Of a stretch of 64,000 nucleotides of DNA, positions 1 through 10,059 are shown piece by piece. The notes under the pieces are model-generated. The model saw nothing but the letters and a program-made list of their open reading frames with translations. It had not been told where the DNA came from and did no database searches. The translations under genes were made by a program, and so were the position numbers. Positions within the stretch are counted from its first letter, which is position 1, and each line of letters starts with the position of its first letter. The DNA comes from Sulfolobaceae archaeon (GTDB lineage Archaea; Thermoproteota; Thermoprotei_A; Sulfolobales; Sulfolobaceae): the NCBI GenBank assembly GCA_026627305.1, contig JAPNVD010000030.1, forward strand, positions 30,759 to 94,758, given 5' to 3'.

Positions 1-605
1 TAAGGGCTGTAAAGGAGGGCAAACCTGTAATAGGGATTAAAGCGGGTAAGAAATCTATTCTGTTAGATGTTCCACCTATTGAAATAGAGGAGACTATGAG
101 AAGGTTGGTAAAAGGAGATTATAAGGTTGAAGAATATCCAATGCTTCAATATAGGACATGGAAGGTTTCAGGTATTTCGTTTAATGAAGTAGGAATTTTA
201 TTAGAGAGGCCTATAACGATTTATGGCAGTGTAAGTGTAAACAGTACAAGAATATTATTCGAAGGAGATGGAGTGCTCATAAGTACACCACAAGGAAATT
301 GGTCCTGGGGATTCTCTATAACAGGTACATTTATTTTAGGCAATAGTAATGTGATTCAAATTTCGTTTATGAACTTAATGAAATCGAATCTTAAGTCCCT
401 AATTGTACCTATCGATTCAAAAATCACTATTAAGTTGGAAAACAAAGGTATTCCTCAGTCAGTCCAGTTAGTCAGTGATGGAGAGGTTGTGGCACATTTA
501 AGATCAGGTGAAGATGAAGAACTATTCGTAGAGAAGAGCGATAAAAAGGCAATTATATACAGATTTTATGAGATAGATCCCATAACAGGGGTGGTTTGTT
601 ACTGA
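1..605 (+). CDS. NAD kinase-like protein (5' truncated by window edge)
   Basis: Frame is open from position 3; GDGVLISTPQG...GFS and late LIVPIDSKITIKLENKG...VQLVSDGE resemble the NAD kinase C-terminal fold. Confidence 0.65.
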   Translation, partial: RAVKEGKPVIGIKAGKKSILLDVPPIEIEETMRRLVKGDYKVEEYPMLQYRTWKVSGISFNEVGILLERPITIYGSVSVNSTRILFEGDGVLISTPQGNWSWGFSITGTFILGNSNVIQISFMNLMKSNLKSLIVPIDSKITIKLENKGIPQSVQLVSDGEVVAHLRSGEDEELFVEKSDKKAIIYRFYEIDPITGVVCY

Positions 606-1084
606 AAATTATTTTTGATACTGCTGCGTTCTTAGCTGGGCTGGAAAAATACTTTGATAAAGTGTATACAGTACAATCCGTAATTGATGAGGTTAAGGAT
701 CAAAGATCTAAGGAGATCTTTGAGCTGAGCCTAGCTGCTCAAAAGATTATTGTACTTCAACCATCATCTAATAGCCTAAATGAGGTTTTGAGTTTAATAA
801 AAAAGTTAAGTGAGTATACGCTTTCAAAGACTGATATAGAAATAGTAGCATTGGCACTAGACTTTAAACGAGAATCTATAGTCTATACTGATGATCTCTC
901 TTTACAGAACGTACTAAAGCATTTAGGAATTAATTATGAATCAGTAAAATTGAGAGGAAAGCTAAAGGTGCCAATAACTCAATTCGTTTACGAGTGTGTA
1001 AACTGTCATACAATATACTTTAACTATGTCCCATATTGTAGCAAATGTGGTGGAAGAGTGATTAAGAAAGTATTTAAGCATTGA
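596..1084 (+). CDS. nob1: Nob1-like PIN-domain endonuclease with C-terminal zinc ribbon (rRNA maturation)
   Basis: FDTAAFLAG PIN start, TDDLSLQNV acidic motif, CVNCHTIYFNYVPYCSKCGG zinc ribbon; TTG start. Confidence 0.85.
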   Translation: MLLKIIFDTAAFLAGLEKYFDKVYTVQSVIDEVKDQRSKEIFELSLAAQKIIVLQPSSNSLNEVLSLIKKLSEYTLSKTDIEIVALALDFKRESIVYTDDLSLQNVLKHLGINYESVKLRGKLKVPITQFVYECVNCHTIYFNYVPYCSKCGGRVIKKVFKH

Positions 1085-1427
1085 AGTATATTTCCTCTAA
1101 AACTTCTAATATTCTAACTAGCATTCCGTATATCATCTGTGGTTCTTGTGAATTAATATTCTTTATGAAGCTTATAATATCAAAAACCTCTTGAATTGTG
1201 ACAGCAGGGATTTTATTTTGCATGAATAAGGAATATAGAATTTCATTCATCTCTTTACCCTTATATTTCTCCTTCAACTTATTGCTTACAATAGAGAATA
1301 ACTCGTTTATTGCATTTTTTGTGGTCTCTACGGCTTTTTTATCCTTTATGAATTCTTCCATCCGTAAGCTCAATGCAAGTTCTACTTCTCGATATGCTTT
1401 CCAGAAGGCTTCATCTGTCATAATCAA
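1074..1427 (-). CDS. Conserved hypothetical helical protein
   Basis: Complete ORF between nob1 and cobT-like gene. Confidence 0.55.
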   Translation of the reverse strand: MIMTDEAFWKAYREVELALSLRMEEFIKDKKAVETTKNAINELFSIVSNKLKEKYKGKEMNEILYSLFMQNKIPAVTIQEVFDIISFIKNINSQEPQMIYGMLVRILEVLEEIYFNA

Positions 1428-1461
1428 AAATATTTTAGAGATTTACCTTTTATGTTCTATC

Positions 1462-2514
1462 ATGATAAAGGATTATCTTGGGGCTGACTCATCAAGTTTA
1501 AAAGGAAAACGATTTGCTTTCCTTCTAGTTATAGCTACAACAGATGTGAGTTTAATACCAGGTATAACAATAGCTGGTGCTTCTCCAGAAATGACTCATT
1601 ATACGCCAGCAGCAGATGCCGAATTCTTACTAGAAGGCAAATGTGAGGTCATAAAAGGTATACCCGTTTCACCAGAGGGTATCCCAACACCTGCTATAAT
1701 CTCTAGAGCTTCATTATCTCTTGTTAACACAACTAAGCTAGTAGTTGATGCTGGCGCTAAAATAAAGCCTAATGTGCCATTTATTACCCTTCATGGCACT
1801 CACGGAAGAGATATAAGAGAAGGTTCTTTAGATGTTGACGTTGCTAATAGAATTATTAAAAATGGGATTAAATTAGGAGAGGAGCTATCTAACAGTTATG
1901 AATTATTAGTTATAGGCGAATCGGTACCAGCAGGAACAACAACAGCCTTATCCGTATTATTAGCCCTAGGTTATGATGCGTTGAATAAGGTTAGTTCAGC
2001 TTCACCCAGAAATCCTCATGAGTTAAAAAATAAGATAGCGCTAGAGGCAGTTAAGGGCTTGGAAGGTAAGGATTTGATCTCTAAATTAGCTAAAGTTTCG
2101 GATCCAATGCTTATTGGAGTTGCTGGCATAGTAATAGGGTTTAAAGGTAAGGTATTGCTAGCTGGTGGTACACAAATGGTTGCTGCAGCATCCATTATTA
2201 AAGAAATTGATAAGTCTAGACTCTCAGAGGTTATCATAGGTACTACACGATGGATTATAGAGGATAAATCTGCTGATATTTTAGGCTTAGCAAAACAAGT
2301 TGGAGTTTCTGTATCGGCTGCTATGTTAGATTTTTCTAGCTCAAAATATGAAGGATTGCGAATGTATGAGAAGGGTTATGTTAAGGAAGGAGTTGGTGCC
2401 GGCGGTTCAGCGATAATGGCTATGCTTAATGGTTATTCTAGTAAGGACATTTTAAGAAAGGTTGAAGAGATATACTCTAGCCTAATATCTGAGAAAAGCA
2501 TTTTTTCAAGTTGA
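1462..2514 (+). CDS. Nicotinate-nucleotide--dimethylbenzimidazole phosphoribosyltransferase-like (CobT/UPF0284)
   Basis: SLIPGITIAGASPEMTHYTPAADAE, ESVPAGTTTAL, GGTQMVAAASI; start trimmed to ATG 1462 from ORF 1198. Confidence 0.8.
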   Translation: MIKDYLGADSSSLKGKRFAFLLVIATTDVSLIPGITIAGASPEMTHYTPAADAEFLLEGKCEVIKGIPVSPEGIPTPAIISRASLSLVNTTKLVVDAGAKIKPNVPFITLHGTHGRDIREGSLDVDVANRIIKNGIKLGEELSNSYELLVIGESVPAGTTTALSVLLALGYDALNKVSSASPRNPHELKNKIALEAVKGLEGKDLISKLAKVSDPMLIGVAGIVIGFKGKVLLAGGTQMVAAASIIKEIDKSRLSEVIIGTTRWIIEDKSADILGLAKQVGVSVSAAMLDFSSSKYEGLRMYEKGYVKEGVGAGGSAIMAMLNGYSSKDILRKVEEIYSSLISEKSIFSS

Positions 2515-2539
2515 ATTATAAACAGTATATTGAGTTTAA

Positions 2540-2854
2540 GTGAACTCTGAGTGGCTAACTACTAGAGAAAAGTTATTTTTATTGCTTTCCACATCCTCTA
2601 AGCCCTTAACTTCTAGGGAAATAATGAGAAAGCTCGATATCAGGAGAGAAAAAGAACTGTATGAACACTTAAATCATTTAGCCCTATCCCTAAAACGAAC
2701 AGAATTTACATTAATAGTTTTTCCACCTAGATGTGCAAATTGCGGATATGTTTTTAGCTTAGAAAAGATAAAGAAACCTAGCAGGTGCCCTAAATGCAAA
2801 TCTCAGAAGATAATCCCACCGATGTTTTTAATAAGATCAAAAAAAGATGTATAG
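2540..2854 (+). CDS. HTH regulator with zinc ribbon
   Basis: N-terminal winged-helix-like region, C-terminal CANCGY...CPKCKS. Confidence 0.75.
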   Translation: MNSEWLTTREKLFLLLSTSSKPLTSREIMRKLDIRREKELYEHLNHLALSLKRTEFTLIVFPPRCANCGYVFSLEKIKKPSRCPKCKSQKIIPPMFLIRSKKDV

Positions 2855-3510
2855 ATACTATTTTAATAGACTTAGGTGATACATTAGTACATTTTGAACC
2901 TAGATTTTATGAACCATATTATGAGGAGCTTAAAAGATTAGGATATAACGTGAAGCGAAAACAGGTCTTCAGGGCTATTGCGAAGTATTTGGGAGAAACT
3001 CACTTCCCTAATCCTGATGTTGGGTTGCCTGATTTAGATTTCTCGCAGATATTATATTATTTAGGTATACCTCCTAAAACGGAATTGGTAAAGAGGTTAA
3101 GTGGAATAAGCATGCTGTCAGATAGATATTATTTGTTTGACGATTCTATTCCCTTTTTAGAAGAGATTAAAAGTAGGGGATTTAAAATAGGATTAGTTAC
3201 TAACTCTACTTCAAAGGTTTATAAGATAGTTGAAGAATTACAGATAAAGAAATACCTCGATGTGATTGTCTCCTCTTACGATCTGAAACTTGTAAAGCCC
3301 CATCCCAAGATCTTCTATTATGCACTATCTAAATTAGGTGCTAATGATGCGATATTTATCGGTGACCTATATGAGGTTGATGTTAAAGGTGCGATGAGGG
3401 CTGGCTTATCGCCTATTTTGCTAGATAGGGAAGGATTTTACGATGATATTAAAAATGTCCCAGTATACTCTAACTTGTTAGAGATATTAAAATGGATAAA
3501 AAACAGTTAG
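2794..3510 (+). CDS. HAD-superfamily hydrolase
   Basis: DLGDT motif I, TNSTSK motif II, KPHPKIFYYAL and GDLYEVDVKGA. Confidence 0.85.
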   Translation: MQISEDNPTDVFNKIKKRCIDTILIDLGDTLVHFEPRFYEPYYEELKRLGYNVKRKQVFRAIAKYLGETHFPNPDVGLPDLDFSQILYYLGIPPKTELVKRLSGISMLSDRYYLFDDSIPFLEEIKSRGFKIGLVTNSTSKVYKIVEELQIKKYLDVIVSSYDLKLVKPHPKIFYYALSKLGANDAIFIGDLYEVDVKGAMRAGLSPILLDREGFYDDIKNVPVYSNLLEILKWIKNS

Positions 3511-4097
3511 AAATAGAACTCCAGAAGGCTCCTCCCCACCCAGCTCCAAAATACGAACTTGAACAGTATTTAACTCCAGCAGAATTAGCGTCTCAGATAC
3601 TTTGGATCGCATTCTTAAAAGGTGATATAGAGGGAAAGATCGTAATAGATTTAGGGTGCGGAACTGGTATATTTTGTAAAGGCGTTGTACTTTTAGGCGG
3701 TGACTGTATCTGCGTAGATATAGATAGAGATGCGTTGAATGTTGCAAGAAATTTTGTAGGTAAAGATGCAGAGTACATACAAGCAGAAGTAAATAGTTTC
3801 AATTTAACAAGAAAGATAGATACTGTAATCGAAAACCCTCCATTCGGTGTAGTAAATAGGGGAATTGACCTCAAATTCCTGCTAAGGGCTATGGAAGTAG
3901 CAAACTCCGTTTATTCTATACATAAGTCTAATGAAAAAACACGTGAACTTATAATGAATATGGTTAAAGAATATGGCTATTCAGTGGAATTAATTTCACT
4001 AAATTATCGTCTAAAATACTATTATAGATGGCATAGAAAGAGAATATACGAATTTCCTGTAGACTTATATTATCTCAAGAAGATGTCTAATTCCTAG
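3492..4097 (+). CDS. METTL5-like RNA methyltransferase
   Basis: DLGCGTGIF SAM motif and NPPFG catalytic motif. Confidence 0.8.
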   Translation: MDKKQLEIELQKAPPHPAPKYELEQYLTPAELASQILWIAFLKGDIEGKIVIDLGCGTGIFCKGVVLLGGDCICVDIDRDALNVARNFVGKDAEYIQAEVNSFNLTRKIDTVIENPPFGVVNRGIDLKFLLRAMEVANSVYSIHKSNEKTRELIMNMVKEYGYSVELISLNYRLKYYYRWHRKRIYEFPVDLYYLKKMSNS

Positions 4098-4762
4098 ATC
4101 TCCTTCTTCCTTATCATATTTATCAATTCCAATATACCATCACCATCAGGATTTTTCAACACTATATCAGCTCTCCTTTTAAGCTGTTCTATTGCATTAT
4201 TCACCGCAACTTTTATGTTAGCTTCTTCAAATAAAGATAGATCGTTTTCTCCATCACCAACAGCAATGATTGTGCCATTGAATTTTATCTCATTAATAAA
4301 CCTTCTGAGCCCTATTCCCTTGTTAATATCCTTAGGTAGAATCATTGCATCATGCCTGTTGAATTCTATTGAAGCTCCATCTACGTTATTAATTATTTCG
4401 ATAACTTTCTCTTTGTAATTACTTATATCACCTAAAAATATTATAACCTCGCCTAGTGAATACTTTATATTATTTGCATTTAATAGCTCTATGATTCTTT
4501 TTCGGGCTGCACTCCAGGATTCAGGATAATTTCTAATTATGTCATTTTTATAAAAAATGAGGGTACCATTCTCTAAAATCCATGCTGAAGGCTCTAGACC
4601 TTCGGATAAAGCCTCTATATCTTTTTTAGTTCTACCGCTAACTATTACGAAAAGGTTATCTTTACAAAATGCGTTTATCGCATCCCTGACCTTAGGTTTT
4701 AAAATAAATCTATCCTCTTCTGCAGCTAAGGTTCTATCGTAGTCAGCGGCTATAAGATACAT
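4094..4762 (-). CDS. Phosphoglycolate phosphatase-like HAD (Cof-type) hydrolase
   Basis: DYDRTLA, VSGRTKKDIE, VGDGENDLSLF. Confidence 0.85.
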   Translation of the reverse strand: MYLIAADYDRTLAAEEDRFILKPKVRDAINAFCKDNLFVIVSGRTKKDIEALSEGLEPSAWILENGTLIFYKNDIIRNYPESWSAARKRIIELLNANNIKYSLGEVIIFLGDISNYKEKVIEIINNVDGASIEFNRHDAMILPKDINKGIGLRRFINEIKFNGTIIAVGDGENDLSLFEEANIKVAVNNAIEQLKRRADIVLKNPDGDGILELINMIRKKEI

Positions 4763-4771
4763 TTTAATCGA

Positions 4772-5599
4772 TTAGAATTTATATCCTAAGTCCTCAAGAA
4801 TTTTTTTCATTTTAAGTGCGTCTCTTTCCAGTTCTGGACTTTCACAAATCAATGATATAGATATGTCACGCTTTAATATCTCTCTAGCTAAAGGCTCAAA
4901 AGGTGGAGCATTTGCATCAATAGGTAAGTGTTCATCCACGTATTTTCCATTTTTAAATACTAGCGACTCGAAGTGAGAGTTTATATGATGTAACCCCAAC
5001 TCCTTAACTACTCTGTCTATAATCTCACCATAATCTATTTTACCTCCCTGTCTTGCGAATGTATGAGCCCAATCAATATATGGAATAACACCTTTAACTT
5101 CTTTTGCTAATGATATAACCTCATCAATTGTACCTAAAGCAGTTTCCTTAGCCATGGTTTCGACTCCGAATTTCACATTCTTTATACCCATTTCTCTTGC
5201 CTTATCCACTGTTTCCCCTAGTTCTGCTCTAACTTGTTGATAACACTCCTCAGGTTCCATTTTTCCATAAAAGGCTATATGAATTGCTATTGTATCGGCT
5301 CCCATCCTTTCAGCCCTATCAGCACTATCTAAAATCCTCTGTTTTGACGCTTCTACTTTTTCCCTCTCTTCAGAACATAGGTTGATGAAATAAGGGGCAT
5401 GAACAGATAATCTAACTCCTAGCTCCTTTGCTACTTGTCCTGCCTCCTCTGCAGCTGATTCTGACATCCTAACTCCTTGCACAAACTCCACTTCCATGGC
5501 GTTCAATCCGAGTTCGTGTACTGTCTTTATTCCTTCAATTGTATTCCTTTTTTTAGCAGAGTGGGGAATTCCTGCAGGTCCTAAATATATCTTAGGCAC
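4772..5599 (-). CDS. Endonuclease IV-like AP endonuclease / TIM-barrel
   Basis: LSVHAPYFINLCS, AIHIAFYG, VETMAKETALGTIDEV, DWAHTFAR. Confidence 0.85.
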   Translation of the reverse strand: MPKIYLGPAGIPHSAKKRNTIEGIKTVHELGLNAMEVEFVQGVRMSESAAEEAGQVAKELGVRLSVHAPYFINLCSEEREKVEASKQRILDSADRAERMGADTIAIHIAFYGKMEPEECYQQVRAELGETVDKAREMGIKNVKFGVETMAKETALGTIDEVISLAKEVKGVIPYIDWAHTFARQGGKIDYGEIIDRVVKELGLHHINSHFESLVFKNGKYVDEHLPIDANAPPFEPLAREILKRDISISLICESPELERDALKMKKILEDLGYKF

Positions 5600-5638
5600 A
5601 ATATTATTTTTTAAGATTAGGGATAAAAACGGTATTTG

Positions 5639-6079
5639 CTAAATGAGTTGCAACTTTAGTAAGTTGTCTATCTCTTCTTTTATAATCCTAGCGGTCTTTT
5701 CATAATATTCCTTTGGTTGCTCCTTTCTAGCAATAAAGTTTTCATAGCCTGAAGGGTATGATAAAGACCAACTAGGGATTAAATGTATATGTGTATGGAA
5801 GATCACTTGTCCCGCGCTTCTTCCCACATTTGTCAAAATCCTTATTCCGTCAGCCTTTAACGCTCGCATCACACCTATACTTACGATCTTTAATGGCTTA
5901 GCTAAGTTACTCAAATAATCGTTGGGCATTTCTAATATGTTATCATAATGTCTTTTTGCAACTAAAAGAGTATGCCCAGGAACGGCTGGAAATTTATCTA
6001 GAAAGGCAACGAAATTATCATCTTCGTATACAAAATATCCAACCTCTTCTCGATTTATTATCTTACAGAATAGGCACAT
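5639..6079 (-). CDS. HIT-family hydrolase
   Basis: CLFCKI start and HTHIHLIP histidine triad. Confidence 0.95.
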   Translation of the reverse strand: MCLFCKIINREEVGYFVYEDDNFVAFLDKFPAVPGHTLLVAKRHYDNILEMPNDYLSNLAKPLKIVSIGVMRALKADGIRILTNVGRSAGQVIFHTHIHLIPSWSLSYPSGYENFIARKEQPKEYYEKTARIIKEEIDNLLKLQLI

Positions 6080-6116
6080 TGAAAAGTAGAGAATCGATTT
6101 AACTTAAAAATTTTTA

Positions 6117-6620
6117 TCATAATTGCATATGAGTTAGATAAAACAGTGTTGCAAGAGTTTTAGCATCTTCTATTTGTCCACTTTTAGCTAATTCTATAAC
6201 ATCTGTAAGCTTTAACTTTAATACTTCGATTATCTCTTCTTCCTCACGATTTGGCTTTTCTTCTATTAAATCTCTAGCAAGGAAAATATACATCTTTTCG
6301 GTACTGCTTCCAGGTGCAGGATACATTTGTCCTACTAATTTTAAATTCTCACTTCTATAACCCGTCTCTTCTAGTAGTTCCCTTTTTGCAGTATCTTCGG
6401 GCTTTTCTCCTTCTTCAATAGTTCCAGCAGGAAATTCATATAACCACTTTCCTATAATGTATCTGTATTGATGTAGGAGTATTACAGTTTCTCTATCTAG
6501 AAATGGAACTATTAAAACTGAACCTCTGTGTAAAACATAAGGACTCTCGACAACTACACCATTAGGTAAATTGAACTTATCTATATGCACTTCAAATTTC
6601 TTAGAGCTTAGGATTCTCAT
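6117..6620 (-). CDS. NUDIX hydrolase (ADP-ribose pyrophosphatase-like)
   Basis: GTIEEGEKPEDTAKRELLEETGY Nudix box. Confidence 0.95.
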   Translation of the reverse strand: MRILSSKKFEVHIDKFNLPNGVVVESPYVLHRGSVLIVPFLDRETVILLHQYRYIIGKWLYEFPAGTIEEGEKPEDTAKRELLEETGYRSENLKLVGQMYPAPGSSTEKMYIFLARDLIEEKPNREEEEIIEVLKLKLTDVIELAKSGQIEDAKTLATLFYLTHMQL

Positions 6621-7227
6621 ACTTCTTAAGATACTTCATGGCTAAAGATATATATTTTTCCCAATCGATCTTGAGTAATATAAAGCCAATTACTAAAAAT
6701 ACGATAAATGAAATTATGCCTATTTCTAAATCCGATAGGCTAGTAATGTAGTGTATAAAAGAAATGCCCTTGCTCTCAATATAAATTTCTATGAAACTTT
6801 TTAGGATTTTTGCGATGACTGCTACACCCTCCATCTTTTGTAATGAGGCTCTAACAGCACCGCCTCCAATAAATAAATAGTCGTCAAATGGCAAACCCGG
6901 TAAGATTGCTAAGATAAACAATGCTATTATAAAGTATTTAGTTTTAGCAGAGATAAATTTTGAAAGTAATTGTATATTTTTATTTCTTTTTAAAGGATTT
7001 TTTAACCCATAACCTACGCCATACATTATAATTTTTGCAGCCGCTGCAGAAATCCCTGTTATGACGCTTATTATGATATAATTAATTGGTGTAAAGCCTT
7101 GCTTAAGCAGAATAATTGAAGCAATGATCGTATATGGAGCTCCAAAAAACGGAGTTGCGTTAGAGACAAATGTGATAATGGTCAAAAATATGATACTAGA
7201 TATATTCATATCTTGTACTACTATCAT
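6601..7227 (-). CDS. Multi-pass membrane protein
   Basis: Several hydrophobic helices. Confidence 0.6.
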   Translation of the reverse strand: MIVVQDMNISSIIFLTIITFVSNATPFFGAPYTIIASIILLKQGFTPINYIIISVITGISAAAAKIIMYGVGYGLKNPLKRNKNIQLLSKFISAKTKYFIIALFILAILPGLPFDDYLFIGGGAVRASLQKMEGVAVIAKILKSFIEIYIESKGISFIHYITSLSDLEIGIISFIVFLVIGFILLKIDWEKYISLAMKYLKKYENPKL

Positions 7228-7267
7228 GTATGCTTTAATATGTATTATCCTACCAAACTAATAATAT

Positions 7268-7504
7268 GTGAAGTTTAAGTTAGATCTTAATAATAATTTT
7301 GTAAGTAAGGAGAAAATAGTCGCGATTAGAATAGACAATAAAATGTCATATAATTTCGAACCAACAGAAATAGTGCCAAATACAAAGTATCTAATCCTTA
7401 ATGTCTACGATGTATACCCCATACCTAAAACAGCAGAGCACATGATCGAAATTATAACAGAGAAAGGTAAATATCTAAAATACTTTTCAAAAGAATTTAT
7501 ATGA
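7268..7504 (+). CDS. Hypothetical protein
   Basis: Complete ORF abutting the THEP1-like gene. Confidence 0.5.
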   Translation: MKFKLDLNNNFVSKEKIVAIRIDNKMSYNFEPTEIVPNTKYLILNVYDVYPIPKTAEHMIEIITEKGKYLKYFSKEFI

Positions 7505-8016
7505 TGATCAAGAAATTTTTAATAACTGGTAATCCAGGAGTAGGCAAGACAACGCTTGTTCTTTATATCGTTAATAAGGTTAAAGGATTAGGATATAAGG
7601 TAAGTGGCTTTTATTGCCCAGAGGTAAGGGAAAATAATGTAAGAGTGGGTTTTAAAATCCATGATCTAGTCACAGGTAAAGAAGGATGGCTAGCTAAGGT
7701 TAACGTTAGTAGTGATAAGAGGGTTGGAAAATATGGTATAATTAAAGAGGCTAGCGAGATAGCGTTATTAAGTAAAAACTCTATGTCAGATTCGGATTTA
7801 GTAGTTATAGATGAGATTGGACCTATGGAGCTTTCAGTATCAGAAATAAAAGATGTAATATATTATGCATTAAACTTAGATAAACCCTTAGTTGCCGTAG
7901 TTCATAGGAATATAAGACTAAACGTTAGCAATGCTAAACTCTATAGAGTAACTATTGAAAATAGAGACAGATTAAGAGAAGTGATATTAAATGAAATTCT
8001 ATCTGTATTGAAGTAA
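7501..8016 (+). CDS. THEP1-like nucleoside-triphosphatase
   Basis: ITGNPGVGKTTL P-loop, VVIDEIGPMELS Walker B. Confidence 0.9.
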   Translation: MMIKKFLITGNPGVGKTTLVLYIVNKVKGLGYKVSGFYCPEVRENNVRVGFKIHDLVTGKEGWLAKVNVSSDKRVGKYGIIKEASEIALLSKNSMSDSDLVVIDEIGPMELSVSEIKDVIYYALNLDKPLVAVVHRNIRLNVSNAKLYRVTIENRDRLREVILNEILSVLK

Positions 8017-8059
8017 AAACTAATATTTTTGTTCCTATTCATTAATTATTGAATAACAA

Positions 8060-8896
8060 ATGCATGAGTATGTTTTAAAAAAGATGATGGTAGATTTTGA
8101 GCTGGTAACAAACTATATTGTTGAGAGGCTAAGAGAGTATTTAGAGTTCAGTGCTAAAAAGGGAGGTGTAGTAGGAGTTAGCGGAGGGATAGATTCTGCT
8201 GTAACTGCAGCTCTCTTGGCTAGGGCAACTAATAATTATTTCTTTCTCATAATGCCCTCATCCACCACTCCTAAAAAGGACATAGATGATGCGTTAGGGC
8301 TTATTAAGATGTTAGGTGCCGAAGATAAGTATGCCTATATCGATATTGATGAAATAGTTAACAACATAGCCTCCCAAGTTAAGACTAATGATCACTATGT
8401 TATAGGTAATATAAAAGCCCGTGTAAGAATGGTGTTGCTTTATGGCTATGCTCAAAAATTAGGCTACTTAGTTATAGGGACTGGTGATAAGAGTGAACTA
8501 CTTTTAGGGTACTTTACTAAATATGGGGATGGTGGCGTCGATGTTTTGCCGATAGGAGACCTTTATAAGACTCAAGTAAGGATGTTAGGGAGGTATTTAG
8601 GTTTACCAGAGGATATAGTTACAAAACCTAGTTCTCCAGCGTTATGGGAGGGTCAGACTGCTGAAGGAGAGATAGGAGTAGATTATGATACTATCGATTC
8701 AATACTATATCTAAGGTTTGATGAAATGAGAACCCCTGAAGAAGTGGCTAACTTTCTAGGAATAAATATAGATATTGTTAGAAAAATCGAGAACATGGTG
8801 AGATTTTCTCAACATAAAAGATTAGCTCCTGAGATTTTTAGGTTAAGCGGAAGAGCTATAAACTCGGATTGGAGGTATCCAAGACAATGGGGATAA
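8060..8896 (+). CDS. nadE: NAD+ synthase, synthetase domain
   Basis: GVSGGIDSAVTAALL PP-loop, GTGDKSELLLGYFTKYGDGGVDVLPIGDLYKTQVR. Confidence 0.95.
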   Translation: MHEYVLKKMMVDFELVTNYIVERLREYLEFSAKKGGVVGVSGGIDSAVTAALLARATNNYFFLIMPSSTTPKKDIDDALGLIKMLGAEDKYAYIDIDEIVNNIASQVKTNDHYVIGNIKARVRMVLLYGYAQKLGYLVIGTGDKSELLLGYFTKYGDGGVDVLPIGDLYKTQVRMLGRYLGLPEDIVTKPSSPALWEGQTAEGEIGVDYDTIDSILYLRFDEMRTPEEVANFLGINIDIVRKIENMVRFSQHKRLAPEIFRLSGRAINSDWRYPRQWG

Positions 8897-9696
8897 AAGT
8901 AGAACTTGCCCAGATTAAACCTAAACTTGGAGATATAAATTATAATTTAGAGAAGCATATTGCAATACTTTCTACCTCAAGCGCAGATTGTGTGATCTTT
9001 CCAGAGCTTTCGTTGACCGGTTATGTACTTAGAGACCTTGCTTTTGAAGTATTTAGGGAAAGCGAGAAGGCTATAAACAAAATAGCTGAAGTGGCCAAAT
9101 GTGCAGTATTTGGTACTGTAAAGGAAGTCAGGACAGGAATATTGAGGAATACTGCGGTAGTAAGTATAAATGGTAAAGTAGACTATGTTTATAAGTTCTA
9201 TTTACCCACCTATGGTCTATTTGAAGAGAGGAGGTACTTTCAGCCAGGAGATCCACTAAAGGATCTAAAAGTGTTTGAGATAAATGGGATGAGGTTTGGA
9301 GTTGTAATATGTGAAGATGGTTGGCATCCTGAGCCTATAGAAGCTTTAGCGATGATGGGGGCGGATACAATTTTTATTCCTGCAGCATCGCCGTTAAGAA
9401 GGTTAGATAGAAGATTATTAATTCAAGATAACTGGGAGGCATTGGTAAAAGCGCATTCATTAATGTATGGTATATGGACAGCGTTTACTAATGCTGTAGG
9501 CAGCCAGGAAGAGGAGTTCTTCTGGGGTGGGTCTATGATAAGTAATCCTAGAGGTGAAATAGTGGCTAGAGCTAAATTATTTGAGGAAGATAGGATATCG
9601 TATTATCTAAATGAAGAAGATATAAGGATTGCTAGATTCTTCAGCAGTTTTAGAGATCATAACAATGATTTTCATAAGATATTATCCAACATATAA
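8869..9696 (+). CDS. Carbon-nitrogen hydrolase (nitrilase superfamily), probable NAD synthetase glutaminase subunit
   Basis: E-K-C triad: FPELSLTGY, YKFYLPTYGLFEERRYF, VVICEDGWHPE; overlaps nadE by 28 nt. Confidence 0.9.
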   Translation: MEVSKTMGIKVELAQIKPKLGDINYNLEKHIAILSTSSADCVIFPELSLTGYVLRDLAFEVFRESEKAINKIAEVAKCAVFGTVKEVRTGILRNTAVVSINGKVDYVYKFYLPTYGLFEERRYFQPGDPLKDLKVFEINGMRFGVVICEDGWHPEPIEALAMMGADTIFIPAASPLRRLDRRLLIQDNWEALVKAHSLMYGIWTAFTNAVGSQEEEFFWGGSMISNPRGEIVARAKLFEEDRISYYLNEEDIRIARFFSSFRDHNNDFHKILSNI

Positions 9697-9732
9697 CTTT
9701 TTATAAGCTTTAGATAAATTATTTATGATAGA

Positions 9733-10020
9733 ATGTTACAAGAACGCTTTGATTTCGCTATACTGCTTATCTTGTTGTTATTAATATTTCTGATCTTATC
9801 AATTATTAACCCAGTCTTTATATTTGGTGCTATAGGATTATATTTTGTAACAGGATATTTATATAATAGAGACTCAAAATTATTAATTCCAATTGGATTA
9901 CTTTTGTTTTTATCTTACTTTTTAAGAGGATTTATGTTTTACTTATCAATCAGTTTATTAATTGTTTTGTATGGAATAATACTTTTTAGAATTATGTTTA
10001 GGTATTACTTTATTCGATAA
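9733..10020 (+). CDS. Small membrane protein
   Basis: Hydrophobic helices throughout. Confidence 0.45.
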   Translation: MLQERFDFAILLILLLLIFLILSIINPVFIFGAIGLYFVTGYLYNRDSKLLIPIGLLLFLSYFLRGFMFYLSISLLIVLYGIILFRIMFRYYFIR

Positions 10021-10059
10021 ATATTAATTAAATATATATTTACATACGCAATATGTCAT

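Noticed and set aside
2016-2237. Minus-strand ORF inside cobT-like gene
   Set aside because: Antisense to a well-supported coding gene with no recognisable motif; spurious shadow ORF
8717-8745. TTGATGA...CTGA inside nadE resembling C and D' boxes
   Set aside because: No C'/D boxes follow and it lies inside a conserved coding region
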